Below are positions 49,735-58,265 of a stretch of 64,000 nucleotides of DNA, in pieces. Position 1 is the first letter of the stretch, and each line of letters starts with the position of its first letter. The position numbers and the translations under genes are program-made. A model generated the notes under the pieces. It worked only from the letters and a program-made list of their open reading frames with translations, was not told where the DNA came from and did not search any database. The DNA lies in the NCBI RefSeq assembly GCF_900166965.1, contig NZ_FUZI01000003.1, positions 124,001 through 188,000 on the forward strand. The letters run 5' to 3'. This stretch comes from Photobacterium piscicola. Its GTDB lineage: Bacteria > Pseudomonadota > Gammaproteobacteria > Enterobacterales > Vibrionaceae.

Positions 49735-50409
49735 ATGAACAAGAAAGTGATACTTTTTGATATAAATGAAACGGTTTTAAATTTAGGAGCTTTAAAGTCA
49801 ATATTTAAGGCCGTTTTTGGTAGCGAAGATGCGTTGTCTCTCTGGTTTTCAAAGTTACTGCATCTTTCTACGGTCTGTATTACGACAACAGTTAAAAGCA
49901 ATTTTGCAGAGCTAGCCCGTATTACTCTTGATACGGTTGCTGCTAATTATAAGATTCAATTAACAGAAGGTCAGCGAACCGAATTACTTGGTGCTTTTTC
50001 AAATTTATCAGCTTATTCTGATATAAAACCTGCGCTTAGTCGGTTACGTCAACATGGGTTTAAAGTTGTCGCTTTATCTAACTCATCATCAACGCTCATT
50101 GCGACACAAATGAAATACGCACAATTAACTGACTATTTCGATGACATTCTTTCAGTAGAAGAGACCGGAAGTTTTAAGCCGGATCCTCGTGTTTATGCAT
50201 TTGCCGCTCAAAAATTACAACAACCGATAGATCAGCTATGTTTAGTCGCAACTCATGACTGGGATACACATGGCGCTTTATCAGCAGGCTTGAATGCAGC
50301 TTATATTGATAGAACTGGTATACCGTATAATCCGTTGTATTTAAAACCAAAAATGTATTCAAATTCAATGATGGATCTTATTGATATGATCATTGCAGAT
50401 AAACAATAA
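49735..50409 (+). CDS. Haloacid dehalogenase type II-like HAD hydrolase
   Basis: A 224-residue HAD protein. Motif I is LFDINETVLN (Asp9 as nucleophile), and the cap domain follows. Motif II is VVALSNSSSTL, motif III the lysine in EETGSFKPDPRVYAFA, and motif IV THDWDTHGALSAG. The FDxNET opening and cap size fit the L-2-haloacid dehalogenase subclass. Many of these act on unknown small substrates, so real dehalogenation is not certain. It is 50 bases from yghU and may be co-transcribed with it. Confidence 0.86.
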   Translation: MNKKVILFDINETVLNLGALKSIFKAVFGSEDALSLWFSKLLHLSTVCITTTVKSNFAELARITLDTVAANYKIQLTEGQRTELLGAFSNLSAYSDIKPALSRLRQHGFKVVALSNSSSTLIATQMKYAQLTDYFDDILSVEETGSFKPDPRVYAFAAQKLQQPIDQLCLVATHDWDTHGALSAGLNAAYIDRTGIPYNPLYLKPKMYSNSMMDLIDMIIADKQ

Positions 50410-50459
50410 CGTAATCAACTCGACTATTAGTAAACAAATAACAATTGTTAGGAGTTAAC

Positions 50460-51317
50460 ATGACCAATCAATACATTCCACCTAAACAATGGCAATTTGA
50501 TAATAATAATGGTGGTCAATGGGCACAGATCAATCGTCCCGTGTCAGGTGCTACACATGATAAGGCATTACCGATAGGTAAGCATCCATTGCAGCTTTAT
50601 TCTATGGGGACACCCAACGGACAAAAAATAACGATCATGCTTGAAGAGTTGTTAGCGGCGGGTAAATATGATGCTGATTATGATGCGCATTTGATTAATA
50701 TTTCTGAAGGTGATCAATTCTCTTCTGGCTTTGTTGCTATTAACCCGAACTCTAAAATTCCAGCATTAGTGGATCATTCACAAGGCCAAGCGGTTAATGT
50801 TTTTGAATCGGGTTCAATCTTATTTTATTTAGCTGAAAAATTTGATCTATTATTGCCTAAATCAATAAATGATCGTACACAAGTAATGAATTGGCTATTT
50901 TGGTTACAAGGTTCTGCGCCTTATCTAGGTGGTGGCTTTGGTCATTTTTATGCTTATGCACCAGAAAAGCTAGAATACCCAATTAATCGTTTTACGATGG
51001 AAGTGAAGCGCCAATTAGATGTGTTAGATAAGCAACTTGCGTCTCATCAGTATATTGCCGGTGATAAGTACACTATTGCGGATATTGCAATGTGGCCATG
51101 GTATGGCAATTTAGTTTTAGGCCATCTTTACAGTGCGAGTGAGTTTCTTGATGTGGCAAGTTATGTCCATGTTCAACGCTGGGCAACAATGATACTTAAT
51201 CGTCCTGCGGTACAAAGAGGGCGGATTGTAAATCGTACCTGGGGTGAAGTGTGGGAACAATTGCCTGAGCGTCATGACGCTCAAGATATTACAGAAGTGT
51301 TATCACAGAAGCCTTAG
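50460..51317 (+). CDS. yghU: Glutathione S-transferase-like disulfide-bond reductase YghU
   Basis: From the ATG at 50460 (AGGAG six bases upstream) the protein has 285 residues, matching E. coli YghU (288) almost throughout, for instance NRPVSGATHDKALPIGKHPLQLYSMGTPNGQK and NPNSKIPALVDHS. The C-terminal GST helical domain includes MNWLFWLQGSAPYLGGGFGHFY and YTIADIAMWPWYG. YghU acts as a glutathione-dependent disulfide-bond reductase in the cytoplasm. The in-frame TTG at 50445 is not used because the ribosome site lies between. The preceding HAD gene may share its transcript. Confidence 0.95.
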   Translation: MTNQYIPPKQWQFDNNNGGQWAQINRPVSGATHDKALPIGKHPLQLYSMGTPNGQKITIMLEELLAAGKYDADYDAHLINISEGDQFSSGFVAINPNSKIPALVDHSQGQAVNVFESGSILFYLAEKFDLLLPKSINDRTQVMNWLFWLQGSAPYLGGGFGHFYAYAPEKLEYPINRFTMEVKRQLDVLDKQLASHQYIAGDKYTIADIAMWPWYGNLVLGHLYSASEFLDVASYVHVQRWATMILNRPAVQRGRIVNRTWGEVWEQLPERHDAQDITEVLSQKP

Positions 51318-51323
51318 TTAATA

Positions 51324-51357
51324 TTAGGGCAGTCATTAAAAATAATGGCTGTCCTAA
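51324..51357. terminator. Hairpin after yghU, possible terminator
   Basis: TTAGGGCAGTCATT pairs with AATGGCTGTCCTAA (including G-T pairs) around AAAAAT. There is no strong T-run on either strand, so termination is uncertain. Confidence 0.45.
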
Positions 51358-51403
51358 ATTCACAATTTGGCACAAGAATGCGAAACCAAAAACCGTTATG
51401 GTG

Positions 51404-51784
51404 TTATTTAGAGTCAGGCATTACTTCAAGTTTGGTGGCAGAGGCGGTTTTTGGTTGCTGGCATAGATAGGCATTAGCAAACATAGTCACAGAACTAGAA
51501 AAATCTAGTGGTTGATAGAGATACACGGTATTTGCACCTAATGCTGCCGCCTTAATGCGCATTTGGTTTATTGCTCCCCATACCATGTCTTTGTCAGCAT
51601 GGAACCAATAGTCATAAAAATGGCCTTCTGAGCCATATACAATACCTAAACGCTCACAGTTTTCAATTGCTTTTGTATCATCCCAAATGACACCAACTTT
51701 GGCTGATTCTGTCGTAGGAAAAGTGACACAGCCACTTAATAACAGTGTTGAGGCTAACATTGAGCTAACCATTAGTTTTTTCAT
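51404..51784 (-). CDS. DUF4156 lipoprotein
   Basis: A 126-residue lipoprotein. The signal ends in LLLSGCVTF, so Cys19 is the lipid-modified residue; the residue after Cys is Val, which favours the outer membrane. The DUF4156 part includes ENCERLGIVYGSEGHFYDYWFH, MRIKAAALGANTVYLY, and ANAYLC. Its function is unknown. It is convergent with yghU and followed upstream by a spacer of about 180 bases. Confidence 0.87.
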   Translation of the reverse strand: MKKLMVSSMLASTLLLSGCVTFPTTESAKVGVIWDDTKAIENCERLGIVYGSEGHFYDYWFHADKDMVWGAINQMRIKAAALGANTVYLYQPLDFSSSVTMFANAYLCQQPKTASATKLEVMPDSK

Positions 51785-51966
51785 GTAAGGATCACGGACA
51801 AAATAAATGTCGCGCGAGTGTATTTAAAAAAAGATCATTAGCAAGTAAATAAAACCAATATTCAGATCGCGACAACATTAATTAATGAGTCGTTTAATAT
51901 TATGCGCAACTTAGTCTCGGTATTGATATTTTTAGCTTGTACAGAAGGGGGTTTAACCCGATGAAA

Positions 51967-52269
51967 TTACTTATCAATTAATGATTGTTTAACGGTATTT
52001 TTAAGTGACTGCATAAATGTTTTAAAATGAGGCATAAAGTCAGCAAAAAGCGGGTGTTTACGATTCATCATCATAACAGGACCTAATAATCGCAGAGCAA
52101 CACCAACTCTTGTTGCTTGTATTGCATCTAATTTACTGCCTTTCTCTAAGTTTTTAACTATCTTAAACAGATCTTCTCTATCTTGAAATTCAAACTGCAT
52201 GGTTTGGGCGATAGTTGATTGAGATTCTACTTCTTCAATGGTAATTCGATAGTTTTTTTTATTAGACAT
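51967..52269 (-). CDS. DUF3861 protein
   Basis: From an ATG at 52269 the protein has 100 residues (MSNKKNYRITIEEVES). A larger frame to 52317 would run through the operator-like repeats and is rejected. The central FEFQDREDLFKIVKNLEKGS and the helix LRLLGPVMMMNRKHPLFADF are typical of DUF3861. The function is not known. It is divergent from a MarR regulator with 107 bases between, which suggests control by that regulator. The ribosome site is weak. Confidence 0.82.
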   Translation of the reverse strand: MSNKKNYRITIEEVESQSTIAQTMQFEFQDREDLFKIVKNLEKGSKLDAIQATRVGVALRLLGPVMMMNRKHPLFADFMPHFKTFMQSLKNTVKQSLIDK

Positions 52270-52301
52270 AATTGGATTCTTATTTGAAATAAAACGAAAT
52301 A

Positions 52302-52352
52302 TGATTGATAATGTCAACTATATTGTATTTTGATTGATATTGTCAACTATAT
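52302..52352. promoter_or_regulatory. Tandem operator-like repeats between DUF3861 and MarR genes
   Basis: Two direct copies of a 22-base unit, 29 bases apart in phase, differ by one base. Each holds the near-palindrome TTGATAWTGTCAA (TTGA-N5-TCAA). Placed between divergent genes where both promoters should lie, they are candidate sites for the adjacent MarR protein. The regulator-site link is inferred from position. Confidence 0.7.
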
Positions 52353-52376
52353 ATTTATGGGCGCGCAGGAAATGTA

Positions 52377-52805
52377 ATGGTTAATAACAAAATGCTAGAT
52401 AACTTATTTCAATTGGTACATGCGTTAAAACGTCAATTGCATGAACAGATTGAACAACTTGATCTCGGTGTGACGCCGATGCATGTTCGAGTGATTAAGA
52501 TCATTAACAAAATGACACCCTGTACTGCTATTGATATAGCAACAATGTTAGAACGCGATAAAGCACAAATCACTCGTTTAGTTAACACATTAATAGAAAA
52601 AGAATTTATTACTAAAATAGCGAATCCAACAGACAAGCGCAGTTCGTATTTATGTGTTACCGAGCGTGGTATGGAAATTGTTGAAAAGTTGGCTGTGATT
52701 GATAATGCAATGCAAGAAAAAATAACAGAGCATATTAGCTCTGATGAGATAGCTGTCTTTCAACAGTTAGCCGATAAAATGACGGATAATCTTCGTCATA
52801 AATAA
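52377..52805 (+). CDS. MarR-family transcriptional regulator
   Basis: A 142-residue winged-helix repressor with the MarR fold: MHVRVIKIINKMTPCTAIDIATMLERDKAQITRLVNTLIEKEF, then the wing ANPTDKRSSYLCVTERG, and a C-terminal dimerisation helix. AGGAA lies seven bases upstream of the ATG. Its ligand is unknown. Tandem operators lie just upstream between it and the divergent DUF3861 gene, so it probably represses itself and DUF3861. The following gene starts 65 bases later and might be co-transcribed. Confidence 0.9.
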   Translation: MVNNKMLDNLFQLVHALKRQLHEQIEQLDLGVTPMHVRVIKIINKMTPCTAIDIATMLERDKAQITRLVNTLIEKEFITKIANPTDKRSSYLCVTERGMEIVEKLAVIDNAMQEKITEHISSDEIAVFQQLADKMTDNLRHK

Positions 52806-52870
52806 CCTTGTTGTTGGGGATCAGTCTTTGCATAATACTCAACGTACTTTAACTTACAAATAGCAGATAA

Positions 52871-53830
52871 ATGACTTCTTCATACCATAATATTGATGTG
52901 CCTTTTGATTACCGTCATACCTGCTGGTTTTGCGGTGAACCGTATTTCGATAGCCATGCTTTTATGGCTGTTCCAAATTATGATAATCAATCCTTACCGA
53001 TTATGTTGCCGTGTTGCCAAGAGTGTTTTGCTTTTGCTAACGCGGTAAAGGTCAGTAGCTTAGATTTATTGCGCGACAAAGTGAAACAACAACTGCATAA
53101 GAAATACCATAAGCATCTTCAAATTGGTGTTAATTGGACCAAAGAAGAACTTGAATCATCAGAAATGGATGGTAAAGCTCTAGAAGGTTTCCGTCTTAGT
53201 GGCTGGAAAATGTTTGAAATTGCTAAAGATCGGGTCAATTACGCGGGATGGGCAATTAATATTGATGGCTTGCCTTGCTATGATGTGACGACAACATTTC
53301 AATTTGAATATGATGGCATTATCTATACTAGCTTAAACCATGCTGTAACTCAGTTAGCTGCGTTGTATGCGATTCCACAGCCTTACCTTGAGCAAGTAAT
53401 TGAGTTGGTGGGGCGTGAAAAAATGACTTATGCCTTACGTTTTTGTAAAACGACTTATGGCTATTCGACAGCAGAACGAGAATCAAGTTTAGCTAGCCTA
53501 CGAGCGTTATTGGCAGAAGAGCAGGCGAATGCGCAGGTGTCACACCGTGCAGTGCAAGAACGACGTAAAATCGCATTGGCTGATATTAAACAATTGATGC
53601 TATATCGAACTATTATTGCACCTCCTGCGATTCAATGGGCATTAGAGCGGGGTATTCAAACGCTAGTCGAGTTAGCGGATCACGAAGACGTATTTTTTGA
53701 ACATTTTGGTAAAGATTCAGAGTTGACAGCTTTTACTTATTTTAATGGCTTACAAATTTACTTTGAAAAACGCGAATTAGATCCATTATGGGCAGAAAAT
53801 GATGATCCTAATCGAGTTTTATTTCAGTAA
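52871..53830 (+). CDS. Hypothetical protein with N-terminal zinc-ribbon-like motif
   Basis: A 319-residue protein not assigned to a named family here. Near the N-terminus it has CWFCGEP (about residues 18-24) and CCQEC (50s), four cysteines in a C-x2-C ... C-x2-C arrangement that could bind zinc. The rest is mostly helical, with a mid segment EYDGIIYTSLNHAVTQLAALY and charged helices around residues 205-240. There is no signal peptide or membrane segment. It lies 65 bases downstream of the MarR gene and is followed by a terminator. The gene looks intact and well composed, so it is probably functional. Confidence 0.75.
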   Translation: MTSSYHNIDVPFDYRHTCWFCGEPYFDSHAFMAVPNYDNQSLPIMLPCCQECFAFANAVKVSSLDLLRDKVKQQLHKKYHKHLQIGVNWTKEELESSEMDGKALEGFRLSGWKMFEIAKDRVNYAGWAINIDGLPCYDVTTTFQFEYDGIIYTSLNHAVTQLAALYAIPQPYLEQVIELVGREKMTYALRFCKTTYGYSTAERESSLASLRALLAEEQANAQVSHRAVQERRKIALADIKQLMLYRTIIAPPAIQWALERGIQTLVELADHEDVFFEHFGKDSELTAFTYFNGLQIYFEKRELDPLWAENDDPNRVLFQ

Positions 53831-53845
53831 CAGAATTCAATAAAT

Positions 53846-53902
53846 AAGCCCGTTGATGTGTTTATCTCTTTTGAGTGTAAACAAGGTCAACGGGCTTTTT
53901 TT
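53846..53902. terminator. Terminator after the zinc-ribbon-like gene
   Basis: AAGCCCGTTGA pairs with TCAACGGGCTT across a loop of about 30 bases, followed by T residues. It may also serve the DUF411 gene coming from the right. Confidence 0.72.
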
Positions 53903-53946
53903 ATTTCATTATTACTGTTTAATGACAAGGCAATAGATGCGTATGA

Positions 53947-54408
53947 TTAATTATGTTGAGCCCATACCATTGTTCGACCTTTATCATCAAAAGCGACCAC
54001 ATTATAACTGTCTTTCTGATCGCCATATTCCATACCCGGTGATCCTACTGGCATTCCACCAACAGCCAATCCTTTCATACGTGTAGGCTTACTTGCTAAA
54101 AAGCGTTTGATATCCGCAGCTGGAATATGACCTTCAAAAGTATAACCTTCAATTTGGGCGGTATGACAAGACGCATATCCAGGCAATACACCCAGTTTTA
54201 TTTTGGTTGGCGTGAGGTTTTCTTGATAAATGTTTTCTAACTCAAAGCCATTATCTTTCATATGTGCGACCCATTCTTTACAACAGCCACAGTAGGGAGA
54301 TAAGTAATTCGTGCCTTTGATTATTGGTGATGTTGTTGGTGTAGTTGCCGCAACCGTTGTTGCTGAAACAAAAAGAGCACAAGCTAGTAAAGTATGTTTG
54401 ATGATCAT
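53947..54408 (-). CDS. DUF411 secreted metal-associated protein
   Basis: From the ATG at 54408 (AGGAATATC upstream) the protein has 153 residues. A signal peptide precedes TTVAATTPTTS, so it is periplasmic. The DUF411 core has YLSPYCGCCKEWVAHMKDNGFE, with the CGCC cysteines typical of the family, and ASCHTAQIEGYTFEGHIPAADIKRFL, with a further cysteine and histidines. The end has GLAVGGMPVGSPGMEYGDQKDSYNVVAF. DUF411 proteins are found with copper-handling genes; metal binding is likely but unproven. It is followed by a second secreted cysteine-rich gene on the same strand. Confidence 0.88.
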   Translation of the reverse strand: MIIKHTLLACALFVSATTVAATTPTTSPIIKGTNYLSPYCGCCKEWVAHMKDNGFELENIYQENLTPTKIKLGVLPGYASCHTAQIEGYTFEGHIPAADIKRFLASKPTRMKGLAVGGMPVGSPGMEYGDQKDSYNVVAFDDKGRTMVWAQHN

Positions 54409-54500
54409 AATGATATTCCTAAATAACGCGATGCACACCAGTCAGTACGAGATGGTGACATATAATAAGGTAAGTAACGTGGTGTTCGTGGAGAAAATAC

Positions 54501-54839
54501 TTACGCCATTGGCGGTTTTAGCAAGGGCTCATGATAATAACGAGGAGAGTGACACAAAGCACTTATGAGTATTTCGGTACTATGGAGAGATTGAAAACTA
54601 AAGTTAGAGAGCAATGCTGGCTGATGCTGTGATGAACAATCACTATCATTACAGTCATCGCTGCAATTAGCGATAAGTGAGAGGGTTACAACCTTTGTAT
54701 TATCACAACAGCTAGCTATTTCTATCTCACTACAATGCGTCATTGGTGTTATTGGTGTCATGTGTGCATACGCTGTATTGGTGAATACAGTGATGATTAG
54801 CACACTATGTACAATAAAATATAACCAAGAACGTAGCAT
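54501..54839 (-). CDS. Small secreted Cys/His-containing protein
   Basis: From an ATG at 54839 the protein has 112 residues. A signal peptide (LYFIVHSVLIITVFTNTAYA) is followed by HMTPITPMTHCSE and a cluster of cysteines in ASCCDN, ANCSDDCNDSDCSSQHQ. The C-terminus ends HSPRYYHEPLLKPPMA, a layout like that of small periplasmic metal-resistance proteins; the match to a family is not certain. An upstream in-frame ATG at 54893 would add 18 basic residues. It is placed just upstream of DUF411 on the same strand, so the two may act together on copper or a similar metal. Confidence 0.68.
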   Translation of the reverse strand: MLRSWLYFIVHSVLIITVFTNTAYAHMTPITPMTHCSEIEIASCCDNTKVVTLSLIANCSDDCNDSDCSSQHQPALLSNFSFQSLHSTEILISALCHSPRYYHEPLLKPPMA

Positions 54840-55083
54840 TTTTAGTTTTATTATCCTTCTATGATTTTTGTGCATTATAGGTTTAATACGCAATTCGACA
54901 ACGAATAACTTGTAATAAAGTATTAAATATATCTATATTATATTGCTTGTATGAATGGCTGACACATATTCTTACAGCTAATTTATGGATGAAAAAAATC
55001 AATTCGTTTAAATTCACCCTTGCGCAGTGTGATGAATAACGTTGGGTTTATTTAATGTATTGAAAGCGCTTTTAGGAAAGAAA

Positions 55084-55446
55084 ATGCAATATACTGAAAA
55101 AGATCGTCGAGTTTTGCACGATACATGGATGAGCTATAAAGCAAAAATGCGTATAACTCAAATTGAAATGGCTAAAAAGCTAGAGTTAACGCAACTTGAA
55201 TTTTCAGACATTCTGCGAGGGGATGCTGTTATTCAACATCAGTTTGTTAATGATTTTTGTGGCATTTTAAATATTGATCCTGTTTTAATACTTCCTTCGT
55301 TACGTGAAGCGGTACAAAAAGGATCGTTAGCAAACTCTATTGTTAAGAATACTTTTATATTTGATGGTGAAATAAAGAAGGTAACGTATGTTGGTAATCA
55401 ACTTGTTGTTGAGTATGAACATAAGCCTAGCATTAGTGATGCATGA
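55084..55446 (+). CDS. XRE-type helix-turn-helix protein
   Basis: From the ATG at 55084 (AGGA six bases upstream) the protein has 120 residues. A helix-turn-helix like those of XRE regulators is seen in KMRITQIEMAKKLELTQLEFSDILRG. The remainder is a small beta-rich C-terminal domain (FIFDGEIKKVTYVGNQLVVEYEHK). A frame start at TTG 55042 would add 14 hydrophobic residues but has no ribosome site. Its ligand and targets are unknown. A terminator follows directly. It stands apart from metal and lipid genes on both sides. Confidence 0.8.
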   Translation: MQYTEKDRRVLHDTWMSYKAKMRITQIEMAKKLELTQLEFSDILRGDAVIQHQFVNDFCGILNIDPVLILPSLREAVQKGSLANSIVKNTFIFDGEIKKVTYVGNQLVVEYEHKPSISDA

Positions 55447-55465
55447 TATAGCGTTATTTATTCTA

Positions 55466-55503
55466 TAAAAAAAGGCTCATAGCATAATGCGATGAGCCTT
55501 TTT
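55466..55503. terminator. Terminator between the XRE gene and pgpB
   Basis: AAAAGGCTCAT pairs with ATGAGCCTTTT around a short loop, with A-run before and T-run after; it can serve both convergent genes. Confidence 0.82.
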
Positions 55504-55523
55504 AAATGGTAGTTACTTGACTA

Positions 55524-56246
55524 TTATTTTTTACTTTTCTTCGCGTTTTCATCCCACTCAGGAACAAAGAAATAAAGTACCGTCGCGGCAAGTATTGAGC
55601 CCATGACATCAGAAGGGAAGTGCATTCCTAACCATAAACGGCTAATACCCACACCTGTTGCCCAGACAATTAACCCTCCTGCTAAAAGATATTTACCTCG
55701 GCGAATAAAGAAACCACCCCAGAATAAAACACAGATAGCAGCAAAAATAGTATGGCCTGAAGGGAAAGAGTAGTTTGTTTCACCTTCCCAGCTACGTAAA
55801 CGCCAAGAACTTACATAAGCAGAGGCTTCTTTTACAACATTATCTTTAGCGGTTGTATCTAATGCGTAGAAAGCTTCAGGAGATTCCACTAAATGTAGGC
55901 GTTGTAATTCATAGCTGTAAGGGCGAGGAATCGCCGTTTCGTGTTTTAATACTGTTTTAGTGACAAAACTTAATACTAATAAAATACCAAATTGAATCCA
56001 TACTTTAGTGATTGTTTTCTTTGGTAACCGCATAAAAACAGGTGATAAGCACAGTAATGCTGCAGTAATAAGGAAGAATGGACTGCCTGCACTATCAGTA
56101 AGTAATGCAAATGAGATGCCTGCTGGATTGCTGACAGGTGTAGTGAATGCCGGTATCGGGAAAATATGAATGGCGATAAAGAGTAATATAGCAAATAAAC
56201 CTAATGCAAAAAAATTAGGTAATTTTTTAGATATAAAAGTCATCAT
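55524..56246 (-). CDS. pgpB: PAP2-type phosphatase PgpB
   Basis: A 240-residue membrane phosphatase with six hydrophobic segments. The three PAP2 motifs are KHETAIPRP (the Lys-x6-Arg-Pro form), PSGH in SYSFPSGHTIFAA-like context, and SRLWLGMHFPSD with catalytic His and Asp. PgpB dephosphorylates phosphatidylglycerophosphate and undecaprenyl diphosphate at the periplasmic face. The large loop between motifs I and II (about 35 residues, with AYVSSWRLRSWEGE) fits PgpB more than small PAP2 enzymes. It lies alone, with a terminator and the ptsG control region on its two sides. Confidence 0.9.
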   Translation of the reverse strand: MMTFISKKLPNFFALGLFAILLFIAIHIFPIPAFTTPVSNPAGISFALLTDSAGSPFFLITAALLCLSPVFMRLPKKTITKVWIQFGILLVLSFVTKTVLKHETAIPRPYSYELQRLHLVESPEAFYALDTTAKDNVVKEASAYVSSWRLRSWEGETNYSFPSGHTIFAAICVLFWGGFFIRRGKYLLAGGLIVWATGVGISRLWLGMHFPSDVMGSILAATVLYFFVPEWDENAKKSKK

Positions 56247-56551
56247 GGAGAGAATTCAATCTTGTCATTTAATAATAATTAAGTAAGCCATAAAAAAAGC
56301 GGTCGAGTGTCATAAAATTGACATTTTTTCATGATTTAAAACGGCTGTCTTTTTCGCACAAATTGTACAAAATGTCATTAAGAAAATCGTTGAATAACAA
56401 CTTCTATACTTATTTGTCAGGTAAGGTTCATGTTTCTTGTCTTTTACACAATAATATAATAAATCACCCTCATAAATTTTACAATTATAGCTGTTGTTGT
56501 AATGTTAATTTTGTAAATTTACTGAGTGTGTTTTAGTGTTCTTTCTTAATC

Positions 56552-56567
56552 TGTGAAGGTTGTCACG
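56552..56567 (+). promoter_or_regulatory. Candidate CRP-cAMP site upstream of ptsG
   Basis: TGTGA-AGGTTG-TCACG matches the CRP consensus TGTGA-N6-TCACA in nine of ten conserved positions. It lies 132 bases before the ptsG start, a normal distance for activation of a glucose transporter gene. Confidence 0.72.
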
Positions 56568-56580
56568 TGAAAATGCGCCA

Positions 56581-56618
56581 ACATTAAGAAAACTTAATGT
56601 TTATCTTAAACTAAGTTT
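56581..56618. promoter_or_regulatory. Two palindromes between the CRP site and ptsG
   Basis: ACATTAAG-AAAA-CTTAATGT is a perfect 8-base inverted repeat with a four-base spacer (56581-56600). A second, TAAACT-A-AGTTTA, lies at 56606-56618. Both are likely operators of a repressor or activator. They do not match the Mlc consensus as I recall it, so the regulator is unknown. Confidence 0.6.
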
Positions 56619-56698
56619 AGCTAACTACTGTATGGTTAGCACATGCTTAAACGACATATGTTGTTTATTAATTTTGATGTAATGATATGGAGAAGGGA

Positions 56699-58081
56699 AT
56701 GAGTATTCTTGGACATTTCCAAAAGCTCGGAAACGCGATAATGTTTCCAATCGCAGTATTGCCTATTGCTGGTATTTTATTGCGTATTGGACAACCCGAT
56801 CTATTAAATATACCTTTTATTGCAGCAGGTGGTCAGGCGGTTTTCACCAACTTAGCACTTCTATTTGCAATGGGTGTTGCGGGTGGTTTCTCAAAAGATA
56901 ACTCAGCGGCAGCAGCAATTGCGGCAGCGGTTGGTTATTTCATTATGATGGCTGCGATTAAGACACTTAATGCTGATGTCGACCCAGGTGTTGCGGGTGG
57001 TATCATTATTGGTGTGTGTGCAGGCCTGCTATACAACCGTTTCCATGCAATCAAATTGCCAGAGTTCTTAGGTTTCTTTGGTGGTAAACGTTTTGTTCCT
57101 ATCATTACTGGTTTAGTTGCATTGATTCTTGCTTTTGCATTCAGTGTAGTATGGCCTCCAATCCAAGGTGGTATTAACCACTTAGGTCAATGGATCCTAA
57201 CCAGTGGCGTACCTGGCGAGTTCGTATACGGTGTTGCTAACCGTCTATTGATTCCACTTGGTCTACACCACATTCTTAACAGTATGGTTTGGTTTGTATT
57301 CGGTAATTACACTGATCCTGCAACGGGTCAAGTGGTTACGGGTGAAATCTCACGCTTCTTTGCGGGTGATCCATCTGCGGGACGTATTCTAAGTGGTTTC
57401 TTCCCAGTAGTAATGTTCGGCCTTCCAAGTGCGGCATTGGCTTTCTATGTAACGGCTAAGAAAGAGAACAAGAAAGTTGTTGGTGGTATGTTATTGAGTG
57501 TGGCATTAACTGCATTCTTAACTGGTATCACTGAACCAATCGAATTCATGTTCATGTTCCTAGCACCTGGCTTATATGTTGTTCACGCTATCTTAATGGG
57601 TCTTAGTATTGTTGTTGCATCAATGCTTAATATCCATATGGCGTTTAGCTTCTCATCTGGCTTGATTGACTACATCCTGAACTTTAACGCTCCAGCAGCG
57701 CATAATTCATGGGAAATTATCCCAATGGGTCTAGTGGTTGGTGCGCTTTACTTCGTGATCTTTGTTGGTGCGATTAAGATGTTCAATCTTAAAACACCAG
57801 GTCGTGAAGATGCACCAGAAGAAGATTCAAACCCAACTTCAGATAGCAAGGCTGATTTAGCAGAACAATACCTAGAAGCGCTAGGTGGTAAAGATAACCT
57901 AACCGATATCTCTGCTTGTATCACTCGTCTTCGTCTAGGTATCGTTGACCGCTCAATCATCAATGATGCAAAACTTAAACAGTTAGGCGCTAAGGGCGTG
58001 GTTAACGTAGGTTCAAATAACCTTCAAGTTATCTTAGGTCCACAAGCTGAAATTATTGCTAACCAAATGAAAGCACTTTAA
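56699..58081 (+). CDS. ptsG: PTS glucose transporter EIICB (PtsG)
   Basis: PtsG imports glucose and phosphorylates it on the way in. From the ATG at 56699, which follows GGAGAAGGG, the protein has 460 residues. The upstream ATG at 56687 overlaps the ribosome site and is not used. The IIC part (about 1-370) is membrane-embedded with LPIAGILLRIGQPDLL and GITEPIEFMFMFLAPGLY. The IIB domain carries the phosphorylated Cys in DISACITRLRLG (about Cys407). A short charged linker with Glu and Asp joins them. A CRP site and two palindromes lie upstream. A terminator follows. Confidence 0.95.
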   Translation: MSILGHFQKLGNAIMFPIAVLPIAGILLRIGQPDLLNIPFIAAGGQAVFTNLALLFAMGVAGGFSKDNSAAAAIAAAVGYFIMMAAIKTLNADVDPGVAGGIIIGVCAGLLYNRFHAIKLPEFLGFFGGKRFVPIITGLVALILAFAFSVVWPPIQGGINHLGQWILTSGVPGEFVYGVANRLLIPLGLHHILNSMVWFVFGNYTDPATGQVVTGEISRFFAGDPSAGRILSGFFPVVMFGLPSAALAFYVTAKKENKKVVGGMLLSVALTAFLTGITEPIEFMFMFLAPGLYVVHAILMGLSIVVASMLNIHMAFSFSSGLIDYILNFNAPAAHNSWEIIPMGLVVGALYFVIFVGAIKMFNLKTPGREDAPEEDSNPTSDSKADLAEQYLEALGGKDNLTDISACITRLRLGIVDRSIINDAKLKQLGAKGVVNVGSNNLQVILGPQAEIIANQMKAL

Positions 58082-58144
58082 GTCATCATTAGTTAAGTAA
58101 AATACAGTCTTCGCGATTTCATAACTTCCCCCTATGGTCGCGTT

Positions 58145-58176
58145 AAACGGTCTACCTCTGGTAGGCCGTTTTTTTA
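58145..58176 (+). terminator. Terminator of ptsG
   Basis: AACGGTCTACC pairs with GGTAGGCCGTT (one G-T pair) around TCT, followed by T residues. Confidence 0.85.
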
Positions 58177-58265
58177 TAGCTAAAAAATAGAAGTGGACTG
58201 TGTATAATACTGGCGCGTTACGAACAAAGCATGAATAAGTGATTAGATCTAGGTTTAGGCATGAA

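Noticed and set aside
56318-56536. 72-codon frame in the ptsG upstream region
   Set aside because: No ribosome site, composition of spacer DNA, and it runs close to the CRP site and palindromes.
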